Below, one piece after another: positions 8,484-17,817 of a stretch of 64,000 nt of DNA. Positions within the stretch are counted from its first letter, which is position 1. The number at the start of each line of letters is the position of its first letter. Source of the stretch: Chitinophaga sp. 180180018-3 (GTDB lineage Bacteria > Bacteroidota > Bacteroidia > Chitinophagales > Chitinophagaceae); NCBI RefSeq assembly GCF_037893185.1, contig NZ_CP140772.1, positions 434,001 through 498,000 of the forward strand. Reading direction: 5' to 3'. A model generated the notes under the pieces. The model had not been told where the DNA came from, made no database searches, and was given only the letters and a program-made list of their open reading frames with translations. A program made the position numbers and the translations under genes.

Positions 8484-9773
8484 ATGAATTCCACAACTTT
8501 AGGTAAGTATCGCTGGCGGGTATGTGCGCTGTTGTTCGTTGCTACTACCATCAACTATATTGACAGGCAGGTGCTTGGTTTGCTGAAAACAGACCTTTCG
8601 GCCGATTTTAACTGGACGGAGAAAGACTTCAGTAATCTTGTCATGGCCTTTTCTGCAGCCTATTCCATAGGTCTGCTGTTTTTTGGCGCGCTGGTCGACA
8701 AGATCGGATCGAAGGTAGGGTACAGTGTGTCTATCGTCGTATGGAGTTTGTCGGCCATGGCGCACGGACTGGTGCGTACGACGCTGGGATTTGGCGTGGT
8801 ACGGTCTATATTGGGGATCAGTGAAGCAGGCAACTTTCCTGCAGCCATCAAAGCTACCGCGGAATGGTTTCCGAAAAAGGAGCGGGCACTGGCAACCGGG
8901 ATTTTCAATTCCGGCTCCAATATCGCAGCAGTGGTGGGCCCGCTGATGGTATACTGGCTCGCGAAGAATCACGGCTGGAGAAGTGCATTTGTATGGACGG
9001 GAGCAATAGGATTTATCTGGCTGATATTATGGTGGTTTTATTATGAAGTGCCAAGCCGGCATAAGAAATTATCAAAAGAAGAATTTGATTATATCCATTC
9101 CGATCAGGAAATAGAAACCGAGAAACCCAGGCCTGTTAAATGGGCAAAATTGCTGGGTATTCGTCAAACCTGGGCTTTTGTGTTTGGTAAATTACTGACA
9201 GATCCGGTGTGGTGGTTTTTCCTTTTCTGGCTGCCGGGCTACCTGGAGTCGATCTTCCATGTGAACATGAAATCGAACCTCGGCTTGCCGATCATCATCA
9301 TCTATTCGATTACAAGCTTCGGCAGTATCGGTGGCGGATGGCTGTCTTCCCACCTTATTAAAATTGGCTGGCCGGTATTCAGGGCGCGTAAAGTATCTAT
9401 GCTGATTTTTGCACTTTGTGTAGTGCCTATCATGCTGATCCAGTATTCCAATAACCTGTGGCTGGCTATCGGTTTGATCAGTCTGGCTACGGCAGCACAT
9501 CAGGCATGGTCTGCCACCATTTTTACCACCGCTTCCGATATGTTCCCGAAACGGGCTGTCAGCTCAGTAGTAGGTATCGGCGGAATGGCAGGATCTATTG
9601 GTGGTACGTTGTTCCCGATGGTGATAGGCACGATGCTGGATCACTACAAACTGATCGGCAATATTGGTATCGGGTATAACATCCTGTTTACCATATGCGG
9701 CGTCGCTTATCTGCTTGCGTGGGGAGTGATGCACTTGTTTGCACCGAAAATGGAACAGGTGAAGCTGGATTAA
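8484..9773 (+). CDS. exuT: MFS hexuronate transporter
   Basis: Inner-membrane importer of glucuronate or galacturonate, proton-coupled in the family. The 429-residue protein has about 12 hydrophobic segments. The N-terminus reads YRWRVCALLFVATTINYIDRQ, the hallmark of the anion:cation symporter (ExuT/GudP/DgoT) branch of MFS, and GWRSAFVWTG follows helix 5. It is the last gene of the uxaB operon, 33 bp after eda, and is followed by a clear terminator. The palindrome in the end of eda probably controls it. The exact substrate, free uronate or a short oligouronide, is not settled by sequence. Confidence 0.88.
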   Translation: MNSTTLGKYRWRVCALLFVATTINYIDRQVLGLLKTDLSADFNWTEKDFSNLVMAFSAAYSIGLLFFGALVDKIGSKVGYSVSIVVWSLSAMAHGLVRTTLGFGVVRSILGISEAGNFPAAIKATAEWFPKKERALATGIFNSGSNIAAVVGPLMVYWLAKNHGWRSAFVWTGAIGFIWLILWWFYYEVPSRHKKLSKEEFDYIHSDQEIETEKPRPVKWAKLLGIRQTWAFVFGKLLTDPVWWFFLFWLPGYLESIFHVNMKSNLGLPIIIIYSITSFGSIGGGWLSSHLIKIGWPVFRARKVSMLIFALCVVPIMLIQYSNNLWLAIGLISLATAAHQAWSATIFTTASDMFPKRAVSSVVGIGGMAGSIGGTLFPMVIGTMLDHYKLIGNIGIGYNILFTICGVAYLLAWGVMHLFAPKMEQVKLD

Positions 9774-9806
9774 ACAGGGATTTTTTGATACTCATAAAGC
9801 ACAAAT

Positions 9807-9836
9807 ACAACGTCCGGACTTCTGCCCGGACGTTTG
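9807..9836. terminator. bidirectional terminator between exuT and uxaA
   Basis: The stem CGTCCGG / CCGGACG (9811-9817 with 9826-9832) is flanked by complementary ACAA and TTGT, with an 8-nt loop. Tracts rich in A and T on both sides suit termination of the two convergent genes. Confidence 0.75.
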
Positions 9837-9874
9837 TTGTTTATGCCATGAATTGGTTTTTGACTTACCAGTGA

Positions 9875-11521
9875 TTATAGGGAAACACCTCGTTTCCACG
9901 GAATGAAATCATCCTGATTCAATTCCTCAGCTTTGGTATGTACCTCACCGCTGGCGGTTTTGATAACATACTCGAGAATTTCTTCCCCCATTTCAGCGAT
10001 GCTGTGTTCGCCGCTGATAATGGTACCTGTATTGATGTCGATAATATCTTTCATGCGGGTAGCCAGTCTGGTATTGGTAGCCAGCTTTACCACCGGGGCA
10101 ATGGGGTTGCCGGTAGGGGTACCGAGGCCGGTAGTAAACAATACCACGTTAGCACCTGATCCTACTTCAGCAGAGGTGGATTCCACGTCGTTGCCGGGAG
10201 TACATAACAGGTTCAGGCCTGGTTTGGTAACGTATTCGGTGTAGTCCAGTACATCAGTAACCGGTGAAGTACCTCCTTTCTTCGCCGCGCCGGCCGATTT
10301 GATGGCATCGGTAACGAGGCCGTCTTTGATATTGCCTGGCGACGGGTTCATATAAAATCCTGATCCTACAGATTGCGCCTGGCTTTCATAAGCACGCATA
10401 ATTCGGATGAATTTTCCTGAAATTTCATCATTCTGGCAACGGTTGATCAGCTCCTGTTCCACGCCGCATAATTCAGGGAATTCGGAGAGGATAGAAGTGC
10501 CTCCCAGAGCCACCAGCAGATCGGACGTATGACCAACTGCAGGGTTGGCGGAGATACCGGAAAATCCGTCGGAGCCACCACATTCCAGGCCGATGACGAG
10601 CTTCGACAGCGGCGCCGGCTGGCGGTCCTGTTTATTGGCCTCAACCAGGGCAAGGAAGGTATCTTTGATAGCGGCAGAAAGCATCGCATATTCAGAAGCG
10701 CTTTTCTGCTGCTCATATACCAGTACCGGTTTGTTGAAAGCCGGATTCAGTTTTTTCAGCGATTCCTGCAGAATAGATACCTGTGCATGCTGGCAACCCA
10801 GGCTCAGCACTGTAGCTCCTGCCACGTTGGAATGATGGATATATCCTGCCAGCAGGGCGCACAGGGCGTCTGAATCCTGGCGGGTACCGCCGCAACCACC
10901 TTCATGGGTGAGGAACTTGATACCATCGATATTAGGGAATACAACATTACGTTTGCCCGTTTCCGTTATACTGCCTGCTTCGTAATTTTTAACAGCTTCG
11001 AGGTTTCCGCTTTTGTAAAGAGAAACCAGGTCGGTCACCTGTTCGTTATATACTTCCGCCGGTGCAAAGCCCAGTCCTTTTTCAAATGCCGTTTTGATGA
11101 CGCCTACGTTCCTGTTTTCACAAAAAACCAGCGGAATGACCAGCCAGTAGTTGCGGGTACCCACCTGGCCGTCGGCGCGGTGATAGCCCATAAAAGAGCG
11201 GCCCTGCCACTTGCTGATGTCTGGCGCCTGCCAGTCGAGTGAGCTGTCTTTTTCATGGAAGGCACTGGCGTCATGCACCACATTATCGGTCGTAATAGCC
11301 TCTCCCTGCCGTATCGCCTTGCTGGCTTTACCTACCAGTACGCCATACATGGTAATCGGGTGGCCGGCTGTTATATCGCTGATCAGGAATTTATGTTTGG
11401 CAGATATGTTTTGCTGAAGTTTAATCTGATGTCCGTTAAATGATATATCGGTTCCCGCTGGCAGATCCTGCAAAGCTACCAGCACATTATCATCGGGATG
11501 GATTTGTAAATACGCGTTCAT
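9875..11521 (-). CDS. uxaA: altronate dehydratase
   Basis: Dehydrates D-altronate to 2-keto-3-deoxygluconate; a metal-dependent cytoplasmic enzyme. The 548-residue chain has an N-terminal SAF domain (about residues 1-85), then the large UxaA/GarD catalytic domain. That domain contains GYHRADGQVGTRNYW, the glycine-rich EGGCGGTRQDSD, and GLECGGSDGFSG. Full length for the family. It is transcribed alone, divergent from the lyase gene at 11801 and convergent with exuT. The intergenic region of 279 bp holds a LacI-type palindrome, so uxaA should be co-controlled with the rest of the uronate genes. Together with uxaB and uxaC it completes the altronate route. Confidence 0.95.
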   Translation of the reverse strand: MNAYLQIHPDDNVLVALQDLPAGTDISFNGHQIKLQQNISAKHKFLISDITAGHPITMYGVLVGKASKAIRQGEAITTDNVVHDASAFHEKDSSLDWQAPDISKWQGRSFMGYHRADGQVGTRNYWLVIPLVFCENRNVGVIKTAFEKGLGFAPAEVYNEQVTDLVSLYKSGNLEAVKNYEAGSITETGKRNVVFPNIDGIKFLTHEGGCGGTRQDSDALCALLAGYIHHSNVAGATVLSLGCQHAQVSILQESLKKLNPAFNKPVLVYEQQKSASEYAMLSAAIKDTFLALVEANKQDRQPAPLSKLVIGLECGGSDGFSGISANPAVGHTSDLLVALGGTSILSEFPELCGVEQELINRCQNDEISGKFIRIMRAYESQAQSVGSGFYMNPSPGNIKDGLVTDAIKSAGAAKKGGTSPVTDVLDYTEYVTKPGLNLLCTPGNDVESTSAEVGSGANVVLFTTGLGTPTGNPIAPVVKLATNTRLATRMKDIIDINTGTIISGEHSIAEMGEEILEYVIKTASGEVHTKAEELNQDDFIPWKRGVSL

Positions 11522-11693
11522 AACAGCTAAAGTAGTAAATAACTACTCGGGCTGGTGATATTATAATGTTAATCCATGATGAGATTTTGACAATTTGAAT
11601 GCCTGCCTGGAATCCATGTCAGGAAAGAATTATAAAATGTTAAATGGCTATCAGCCACGGTGGTGGCTGCAAACTTAGCAATCCGGTTATTTT

Positions 11694-11726
11694 TTTGTAA
11701 TTTTTATGCAAACGTTTGTATTTTTA
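11694..11726 (+). promoter_or_regulatory. predicted promoter of the lyase operon
   Basis: TTTG at 11694-11697 and TATTTTTA at 11719-11726 are separated by 21 bp and resemble the Bacteroidota -33/-7 pattern (the -7 box differs at its last base). The LacI-type palindrome at 11707-11720 fills the space between the boxes, as expected for repression by promoter occlusion. Inference from pattern only. Confidence 0.45.
11707..11720. promoter_or_regulatory. LacI-type operator between uxaA and the heparinase-like gene
   Basis: TGCAAACGTTTGTA is one base off the perfect palindrome found at 8416 and 13790. It lies in the divergent intergenic region, 186 bp from uxaA and 81 bp from the lyase start, so it could act on both. 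Confidence 0.75.
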
Positions 11727-11800
11727 AGAATACGATCATTAGAACGCTACTTTTAGTTACCGCCCGGATTCTCTATCTTTCATAAATAAATAAATGTCAA

Positions 11801-13750
11801 ATGTACATTAAACATGCCCTTGCCGCTTTTCTGTTGATGTTTATGATAACATGTACCTGTTTAGCCCAGGAGCAGGGACAGAAAAGAAATTACCTGTACA
11901 ATGAGTACCAGCGGAATGGGGGGAGCGCGGCATTCGCGGATATACTCAGCTGGCGCCGGCAGCGTCTGCAGGGCATAGCGGAGAAGATGAAAGCGCTGCC
12001 CGGGGAGAGCCGGAATATGTTGCTGAAGGATGCCGACAAGGCGATGCAGTTCAGCTGGCCTTCTTTGCCGGCTACGCTTTACCTGCAATTCCGTGATAAC
12101 GGGAACCGGGTGAATTTTGAGAATGCCCAGTTCGAACGGCGGCGGGTATTGGCCTCGCTGGTAGCGGGAGAGCTGGCTGGCGGCAACGGAAAATATATGC
12201 CGCAGATAGTGAATGGGTTATGGTTGATACTGGAAGAGAGTACCTGGGTGTTACCGGCTCATGTGGGGGTTCAGAAAGCCGGCACAGACCTGCCAGATCC
12301 TGAAGAACCGGTGGTGGATCTTTTCGCAGGGGAAACGGCTGCTACGCTCAGCTGGGCGCAGTTTCTGCTACACGACAAGCTGGATAAACTTTCCCCGATG
12401 GTCAACAAACGGATCAGTTACGAACTGCAACACCGCATTGTAACTCCCTTCCTGCAGCGCCGGGATTTCTGGTGGATGGGCTGGGGAGGCCGCAGTGTGA
12501 ATAACTGGAATATCTGGATCAATACGAATGTGCTTATTACTGCATTGCTGAGCGTAAATGATGCGGATATACGAAATAAAGTAATCGAGAAAACAATACA
12601 GAGCGCCGACAATTTTGTGAATGGTTATCCCAACGATGGCGGCTGCGATGAAGGCCCCAGCTACTGGGGGCATGCCGGAGGAAAACTGATAGAGTTTGTT
12701 GACCTGCTGAACAGCGCTTCCGGCCGGCGGCTCAGCTGGGGGAACAATGAGCTGATACATAGCATCGGCGCTTATATTTACAAAATGCATGTCGACAGCA
12801 GCCGGTTCGTGAACTTTGCCGATGCGTCCGCGATTACCATCCCGCCACCACATACGGTGTACCTTTATGGTAAAGCATTTAAAGATCCGCTGCTGACAAA
12901 CTTCTCCGCTTATCTATGGCGATTGGAGAATCCTGATCCTACTCATATAAAAGCACCGTCGCTGGCATTTTTTATTTACAACCTCGAATGCCGTGATGAT
13001 ATGCTGAATGCAAAGGCAGCAGCTCCTTATGCAGCCGAGAACTGGCTGCCGGATCTGCAGGTATTATCGCTTCGTTCCAAAGCAGGTCAGCCACAGGGGC
13101 TGTTTTTTGCCGCGCAGGGTGGTCATAATGCAGAAAGTCACAATCACAACGATGTAGGAAATTTTGTGCTGTATATGGATGGTAAGCCGGCATTGATTGA
13201 TGTGGGTGTAGGCACGTATACCAAACAAACATTCAGTGCCGACCGGTACAAGCTCTGGTATATGCAATCGCAGTGGCACAACTGTCCTACTATCAATGGA
13301 GTGCAGCAACAGGATGGCCGCCGCTTTCAGGCAAATAATGTACAGTACGGCAGGAATAAACTAAGCATGGATATAGCTGCCGCTTATCCGGAAGCAGCCA
13401 TGGTACAGCAATGGAAACGAACCTTTACATTTAGTCCTGCTGCTACTACACTTACCTTACAGGAAGAATACCAGCTGAAGGAATGGAAAACCCCGTTCCT
13501 GCTGCATTTTGTGACCTGCCTGCCGGCGGACAATAGTACGCCCGGTAAAGTAGTGCTGCAGGGACCCGCTGCTAATATGGAGCTGAGTTATGATCCGGCT
13601 TTGTTTGAAGTGGTGGTGGAACGACAGGAAGTAAACGATGGCCGGCTGAGCCCTGTATGGGGCGATCATGTGACGCGGGTTAGTCTGAAAGCCCGTACCC
13701 AGGCCTTGTCGGGCAATCATAAGCTGATTTTTACGATGAAGCGCCGGTAG
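11801..13750 (+). CDS. secreted heparinase II/III-like polysaccharide lyase
   Basis: Probable beta-eliminating lyase acting on a uronic-acid-containing polymer or oligomer, producing 4,5-unsaturated uronates. The 649-residue protein begins with a signal peptide ending near CLAQE. The middle is an (alpha/alpha) toroid domain holding NNWNIWINTN and DEGPSYWGHAGG. The C-terminal heparinase II/III beta-sandwich domain holds AESHNHNDVGNFVLY, where His and Asn residues of the catalytic site are expected. It heads a seven-gene + strand block that includes kduI, GH105, kduD and GH88, all fitting use of its products. The polymer could be a glycosaminoglycan, an ulvan-like glycan, a pectin or another glucuronan. 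The PL family number cannot be fixed by eye. Confidence 0.85.
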   Translation: MYIKHALAAFLLMFMITCTCLAQEQGQKRNYLYNEYQRNGGSAAFADILSWRRQRLQGIAEKMKALPGESRNMLLKDADKAMQFSWPSLPATLYLQFRDNGNRVNFENAQFERRRVLASLVAGELAGGNGKYMPQIVNGLWLILEESTWVLPAHVGVQKAGTDLPDPEEPVVDLFAGETAATLSWAQFLLHDKLDKLSPMVNKRISYELQHRIVTPFLQRRDFWWMGWGGRSVNNWNIWINTNVLITALLSVNDADIRNKVIEKTIQSADNFVNGYPNDGGCDEGPSYWGHAGGKLIEFVDLLNSASGRRLSWGNNELIHSIGAYIYKMHVDSSRFVNFADASAITIPPPHTVYLYGKAFKDPLLTNFSAYLWRLENPDPTHIKAPSLAFFIYNLECRDDMLNAKAAAPYAAENWLPDLQVLSLRSKAGQPQGLFFAAQGGHNAESHNHNDVGNFVLYMDGKPALIDVGVGTYTKQTFSADRYKLWYMQSQWHNCPTINGVQQQDGRRFQANNVQYGRNKLSMDIAAAYPEAAMVQQWKRTFTFSPAATTLTLQEEYQLKEWKTPFLLHFVTCLPADNSTPGKVVLQGPAANMELSYDPALFEVVVERQEVNDGRLSPVWGDHVTRVSLKARTQALSGNHKLIFTMKRR

Positions 13751-13787
13751 GGATAAGCAGCGTGTTTTTAAGAGAAAATAAATGATT

Positions 13788-13820
13788 TTTGCAAACGTTT
13801 GCATTAAATTAGTATTTTCA
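13788..13820 (+). promoter_or_regulatory. predicted promoter of kduI
   Basis: TTTG at 13788-13791 and TATTTTCA at 13813-13820 lie 21 bp apart, the same spacing as at the lyase promoter. The -7 box matches 4 of 6 fixed positions. The palindrome at 13790-13803 overlaps the -33 box. Confidence 0.4.
13790..13803. promoter_or_regulatory. LacI-type operator upstream of kduI
   Basis: Perfect palindrome TGCAAACGTTTGCA in the 157-bp gap between the lyase gene and kduI. It is identical to the site in the end of eda and overlaps a predicted promoter. It suggests that kduI and the genes after it have an internal regulated start. Confidence 0.78.
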
Positions 13821-13907
13821 CCTTCCGTTGTTCCGGTATAAGAGCAACAACGATTATCACGTTACCTGTTTAATTGTTACAATCATAAAAACGCAACAGA
13901 TATTTAT

Positions 13908-14747
13908 ATGGCCACATTCGAATCAAGATATGCCAGCAGTCCTGCTGAAGTGAAACAAATGGATACTGCCGGGTTAAGGCGGGCTTTTTTAATCGACCGG
14001 ATATTTGAAGCAGATCATATTCACTGGACGCATACTCACTACGACCGTTATCTTACCGGTGGCGCTATGCCAGTGAAAGGTCCGGTGGAGCTGGAAACAA
14101 TAGACCTGCTGAAAGCCGGCTACTTCCTGGAGCGCAGGGAACTGGGAATGATCAATGTAGGAGGAGATGGGATAGTGGAAGTAGATGGAGAGCAATTTGA
14201 ACTTGCATATAAAGAAGCACTGTACATCGGTAAGGGGAAACAGAAGGTGGTATTTCATAGCAGGAATGCGCAAACACCGGCCAAATTTTATCTGAATTCC
14301 ACGCCTGCACATCATACCTATCCCACGCGCAGGGTGTCTGAAAAAGACGCAGAAGTGGTAACGCTGGGGACGCTGGAAACATCCAATCACCGTACGATTA
14401 ACAAGTTGCTGGTAAACAGCGTGCTGGAAACCTGCCAACTGCAGATGGGAATGACAGAACTACAGGCAGGCAGTGTATGGAACACGATGCCCGCGCATAC
14501 GCACGACAGAAGAATGGAGGTGTATTTTTATTTCGAAGTACCGGAAGCACAATCAGTTTGCCACTTTATGGGACAGCCGCAGGAAACACGCCATATCTGG
14601 ATGCAGAATGAACAGGCAGTGATTTCTCCGCCCTGGTCGGTACATTCCGGAGCAGGTACCAGTAACTATACTTTTATCTGGGGAATGGCGGGAGAAAACC
14701 TGGACTATGGTGATATGGATCATTGCAAGATCACCGATTTACGTTAA
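13908..14747 (+). CDS. kduI: 5-keto-4-deoxyuronate isomerase (4-deoxy-L-threo-5-hexosulose-uronate ketol-isomerase)
   Basis: Converts the open-chain product of unsaturated uronates (DKI) to 3-deoxy-D-glycero-2,5-hexodiulosonate. The 279-residue cupin has the zinc-site sequence PAHTHDRRMEVYFYFE, and the N-terminal ESRYASSPAEVKQMDT is typical of KduI. It is preceded by a LacI-type operator and followed by the GH105 gene 20 bp later. Its product is the substrate of KduD encoded downstream at 17026. Length and motifs match the family closely. Confidence 0.96.
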   Translation: MATFESRYASSPAEVKQMDTAGLRRAFLIDRIFEADHIHWTHTHYDRYLTGGAMPVKGPVELETIDLLKAGYFLERRELGMINVGGDGIVEVDGEQFELAYKEALYIGKGKQKVVFHSRNAQTPAKFYLNSTPAHHTYPTRRVSEKDAEVVTLGTLETSNHRTINKLLVNSVLETCQLQMGMTELQAGSVWNTMPAHTHDRRMEVYFYFEVPEAQSVCHFMGQPQETRHIWMQNEQAVISPPWSVHSGAGTSNYTFIWGMAGENLDYGDMDHCKITDLR

Positions 14748-14767
14748 AACTGATAATTGCTGCTATC

Positions 14768-16987
14768 ATGATAAAACATTTTCTCGCAGGAAGCTTGCTG
14801 GGCTTGTTTCTCCTGCATGCCGGTCTTCCGGCGAAAGCCAACGGACCGTTTACAGGGAAGCATACAGCAGTAGCTGCGAACGACTTCAGCGCAGGAACCG
14901 TGCTGGGGCAGATGGAAAAAGTGGCGTCCTGGCAATGGCGTTATATCAGGGAAAGAGGCTGGAATCATGCACCTACCGACTGGACAAATGGTGCGATGTA
15001 TGCCGGGATGATGTCGCTCGCTAAAGTAACCAGTAATCCGTTTTTCATCAATCGTCTGGTACAGGTAGGAAAAGAGAACGACTGGAATACGGGGCCCGAC
15101 CGGTTTTTCGCCGATGAATATTGTGTTGGTCAATTGTATGCGCAGCTCAACACGGTGTTCAAAGATCCGGTGATGACGGACAGGTTCCGCAAACTGGCAG
15201 ATAGTATTGCAGCACAGCCGCATAGCGAATCTCTGGAATGGAAGAACGGTATTCATCACCGGGAGTGGGCGTGGTGCGATGCCTTATTCATGGGCCCTCC
15301 TGCATTGGCCTACCTGAGCACATCCACAGGTGATGCCCGCTATCTGGAAACAGCGGATAAACTCTGGTGGAAAACCACCGATTACCTGTACAATAAGCAG
15401 GATAGTCTGTATTACCGTGATGGCAGTTATATAGGGAAGAAAGAAAAGAATGGCGCCAACGTATACTGGAGCAGGGGAAATGGCTGGGTAATGGGCGGTC
15501 TGGTGCGTGTAATGGAGAACATGCCGCAGGGATATGCCGGAAAGGCCCGTTTCGTGGAATTGTATAAACAGATGGCATACAAGATAGCAGCGTTGCAAAC
15601 GCCAGATGGCACCTGGCATGCAAGTTTATTGGATCCTGCCAGCTATCCGGCGAAAGAAACAAGCGGCACCGGTTTCTACGTATATGCGTTGATGTGGGGA
15701 GTGAATAATGGCCTGCTGCCGGAGAAAGAGTTTCTGCCGGTAATACAGAAAGGATGGGAAGCGCTCACCGGTTGTGTGCACCCTAACGGGAAACTGGGCT
15801 TTGTACAGGAAATAGGCGCAGCCCCGGGAAAAACTACAACCGATGATACAGAGGTATATGGCGTAGGTGCGTTCCTGTTAGCCGGATCGGAGATGATCAA
15901 ATACGACTTGCACAAACATACTGTACCAGCTGTAATCATTTCCAACAATACAGGTATCAGCAGAGAGGAAGAAGTGATAGAAATCCCCTATGCACAGTTT
16001 GCCGGCAGATTTGGTAAACAACTGAAGAAAGCATTTAAGGTGATAGATGTGGTAAAAGGCACAGAAATTCCCTACCAGGTTACCTATGAAGGAACTAAGG
16101 AGCCGAAGAAGATATTATTGCAGGTGACGTTACCGGCAGCATCTGCCATCAGAGCGGGAGTGGAAGAAGGTACTCCTGCACCGGTAAAAACGCAGGCATA
16201 CGGCCGTTATGTGCCCGAACGTAAAGATGATTATGCCTGGGAAAATAACAGGATGGCTTACCGGATGTACGGAAAGGCATTGGAGCAGGTGCCGAAGGAA
16301 ATGGCCTATGGCATTGATGTATGGGCGAAGCGCACCACAGAGATGGTGATAGATACCTGGTATAAACTGGATAATTACCATCACGATAATGGCCAGGGCC
16401 TTGATTTCTATAGCGTAGGACTGACGCTGGGAGCAGGGGATACGGCTCCTTATGGGAAGGATACTATTTATTATCCAAAGAACTACCGCCAGTGGAAAAC
16501 GCTCGACAATGGCCCGCTGCGTACATCTTTCGCGTTGACATACGATAGCTGGCAGGTGGGTAATATAGCCGTTGCCGTTACCAAAACCATTACACTGGAT
16601 GCAGGCTCTCAGCTGAACCGGATGGATATGGAGTATAAATTCAAAGGCAGTACGCTGCCGGTAGTAACGGGAATCGTTAAACGAAAAGAACCCGGTGCGG
16701 TATTACTGGATGAAAAAAATGGTGTAATGGGATATTGGGAGCCGATGCATGGAGAAGACGGAACCATTGGAACAGCCTGTGTTTTCCCGGATGAAGCCTC
16801 AGGTCTTCAGACAAACCGGGTACATTTACTGAGGGAAAGTATTGCTGATAACGGGAAGCCATATACGTATTATTTCGGTGCAGCCTGGAGTAAAGGCGGG
16901 CATATCCCATCGGCGGAGGCCTGGTTCAGCTATCTGGAAAATTTCTCGCAAAAAATCAGACAACCGTTAACAATCACTATTCAATAA
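14768..16987 (+). CDS. secreted GH105 unsaturated uronyl hydrolase fused to DUF4861
   Basis: Predicted to hydrolyse terminal 4,5-unsaturated uronic acid residues from oligosaccharides left by a lyase. The 739-residue protein has a signal peptide and two parts. Residues about 40-390 form a GH88/GH105-type (alpha/alpha)6 barrel with FADEYCVGQLY, WAWCDALFMGPP (catalytic Asp region) and WSRGNGWVMGG. Residues about 420-739 are a DUF4861 domain with AYGRYVPERKDDYAWEN. I chose the ATG at 14768, because the longer frame overlaps kduI by 25 bp and lacks a good signal peptide. Within GH105 many members act on rhamnogalacturonan, but others act on glucuronyl oligomers; the substrate is open. Confidence 0.88.
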   Translation: MIKHFLAGSLLGLFLLHAGLPAKANGPFTGKHTAVAANDFSAGTVLGQMEKVASWQWRYIRERGWNHAPTDWTNGAMYAGMMSLAKVTSNPFFINRLVQVGKENDWNTGPDRFFADEYCVGQLYAQLNTVFKDPVMTDRFRKLADSIAAQPHSESLEWKNGIHHREWAWCDALFMGPPALAYLSTSTGDARYLETADKLWWKTTDYLYNKQDSLYYRDGSYIGKKEKNGANVYWSRGNGWVMGGLVRVMENMPQGYAGKARFVELYKQMAYKIAALQTPDGTWHASLLDPASYPAKETSGTGFYVYALMWGVNNGLLPEKEFLPVIQKGWEALTGCVHPNGKLGFVQEIGAAPGKTTTDDTEVYGVGAFLLAGSEMIKYDLHKHTVPAVIISNNTGISREEEVIEIPYAQFAGRFGKQLKKAFKVIDVVKGTEIPYQVTYEGTKEPKKILLQVTLPAASAIRAGVEEGTPAPVKTQAYGRYVPERKDDYAWENNRMAYRMYGKALEQVPKEMAYGIDVWAKRTTEMVIDTWYKLDNYHHDNGQGLDFYSVGLTLGAGDTAPYGKDTIYYPKNYRQWKTLDNGPLRTSFALTYDSWQVGNIAVAVTKTITLDAGSQLNRMDMEYKFKGSTLPVVTGIVKRKEPGAVLLDEKNGVMGYWEPMHGEDGTIGTACVFPDEASGLQTNRVHLLRESIADNGKPYTYYFGAAWSKGGHIPSAEAWFSYLENFSQKIRQPLTITIQ

Positions 16988-17025
16988 CTGCCTCCTGACA
17001 ACTGGAGCGTTTCAAAATATTTGTA

Positions 17026-17787
17026 ATGGAATTATTTCAATTAAGTGGTAAAACAGCCCTGGTAACGGGTTGTAAAAGGGGAATAGGAAAAGCAATGGCC
17101 GTAGCGCTGGCATCGGCCGGTGCGGACATCATTGGGGTATCGGCATCGCTGGAACTGAATGGGAGTGAGGTAGAGAAAGAAGTAAAGGCGCTGGGCCGCA
17201 ATTTTAAAGCGTACCAGTGCGACTTCTCCAACAGGGAGGCGCTATATAGCTTTATCCGGCAACTGGAGCAGGAGGTACCGGTAGTGGATATACTCGTGAA
17301 TAATGCAGGAACCATACTCAGGAAGCCGGCAGCAGAGCATCCGGATGAATATTGGGACAACGTGATCAATACCAACCTCAATGCTCAATTTATCATGACC
17401 CGGGAGATCGGCAAAGGAATGATTGCGCGTGGATCCGGAAAGATTATCTTTACAGCATCCCTGCTCACTTTCCAGGGAGGAATCAATGTTCCCGGATATG
17501 CTGCCAGCAAAGGAGCCGTAGGCTCGCTGGTGAAAGCATTTGCGAATGAATGGGCATCAAAAGGAGTGAATGTCAACGCGATTGCGCCGGGATATATCGC
17601 CACGGATAATACAGCGGCGTTGAGAGCCGATCAACAGCGCAGCACTTCTATTCTGGATCGCATTCCGGCGGCGCGCTGGGGCGAGCCTGCCGACTTTGCA
17701 GGGCCTGTGATCTTCCTCGCTTCCAAAGCAGCGGATTATGTACATGGAACCATACTGACCGTGGATGGTGGCTGGATGGGAAGATAA
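17026..17787 (+). CDS. kduD: 2-dehydro-3-deoxy-D-gluconate 5-dehydrogenase (SDR family)
   Basis: NAD(P)H-dependent reduction of 3-deoxy-D-glycero-2,5-hexodiulosonate to KDG, following KduI. The 253-residue short-chain dehydrogenase has the cofactor motif TGCKRGIGKAMA near residue 15, NNAG near residue 90, and the catalytic Ser...Tyr-x-x-x-Lys, with YAASK in VPGYAASKGAVG. The ending TVDGGWMGR is characteristic of KduD. It follows the GH105 gene by 38 bp and precedes the LacI regulator by 30 bp. Confidence 0.94.
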   Translation: MELFQLSGKTALVTGCKRGIGKAMAVALASAGADIIGVSASLELNGSEVEKEVKALGRNFKAYQCDFSNREALYSFIRQLEQEVPVVDILVNNAGTILRKPAAEHPDEYWDNVINTNLNAQFIMTREIGKGMIARGSGKIIFTASLLTFQGGINVPGYAASKGAVGSLVKAFANEWASKGVNVNAIAPGYIATDNTAALRADQQRSTSILDRIPAARWGEPADFAGPVIFLASKAADYVHGTILTVDGGWMGR

Positions 17788-17817
17788 CAGAATATTTACT
17801 GCTTAATTGCCATACAG

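Noticed and set aside
11522..11800. A second LacI palindrome on the uxaA side of the divergent region
   Set aside because: No second copy or close variant is visible; the single site at 11707 would have to serve both directions.
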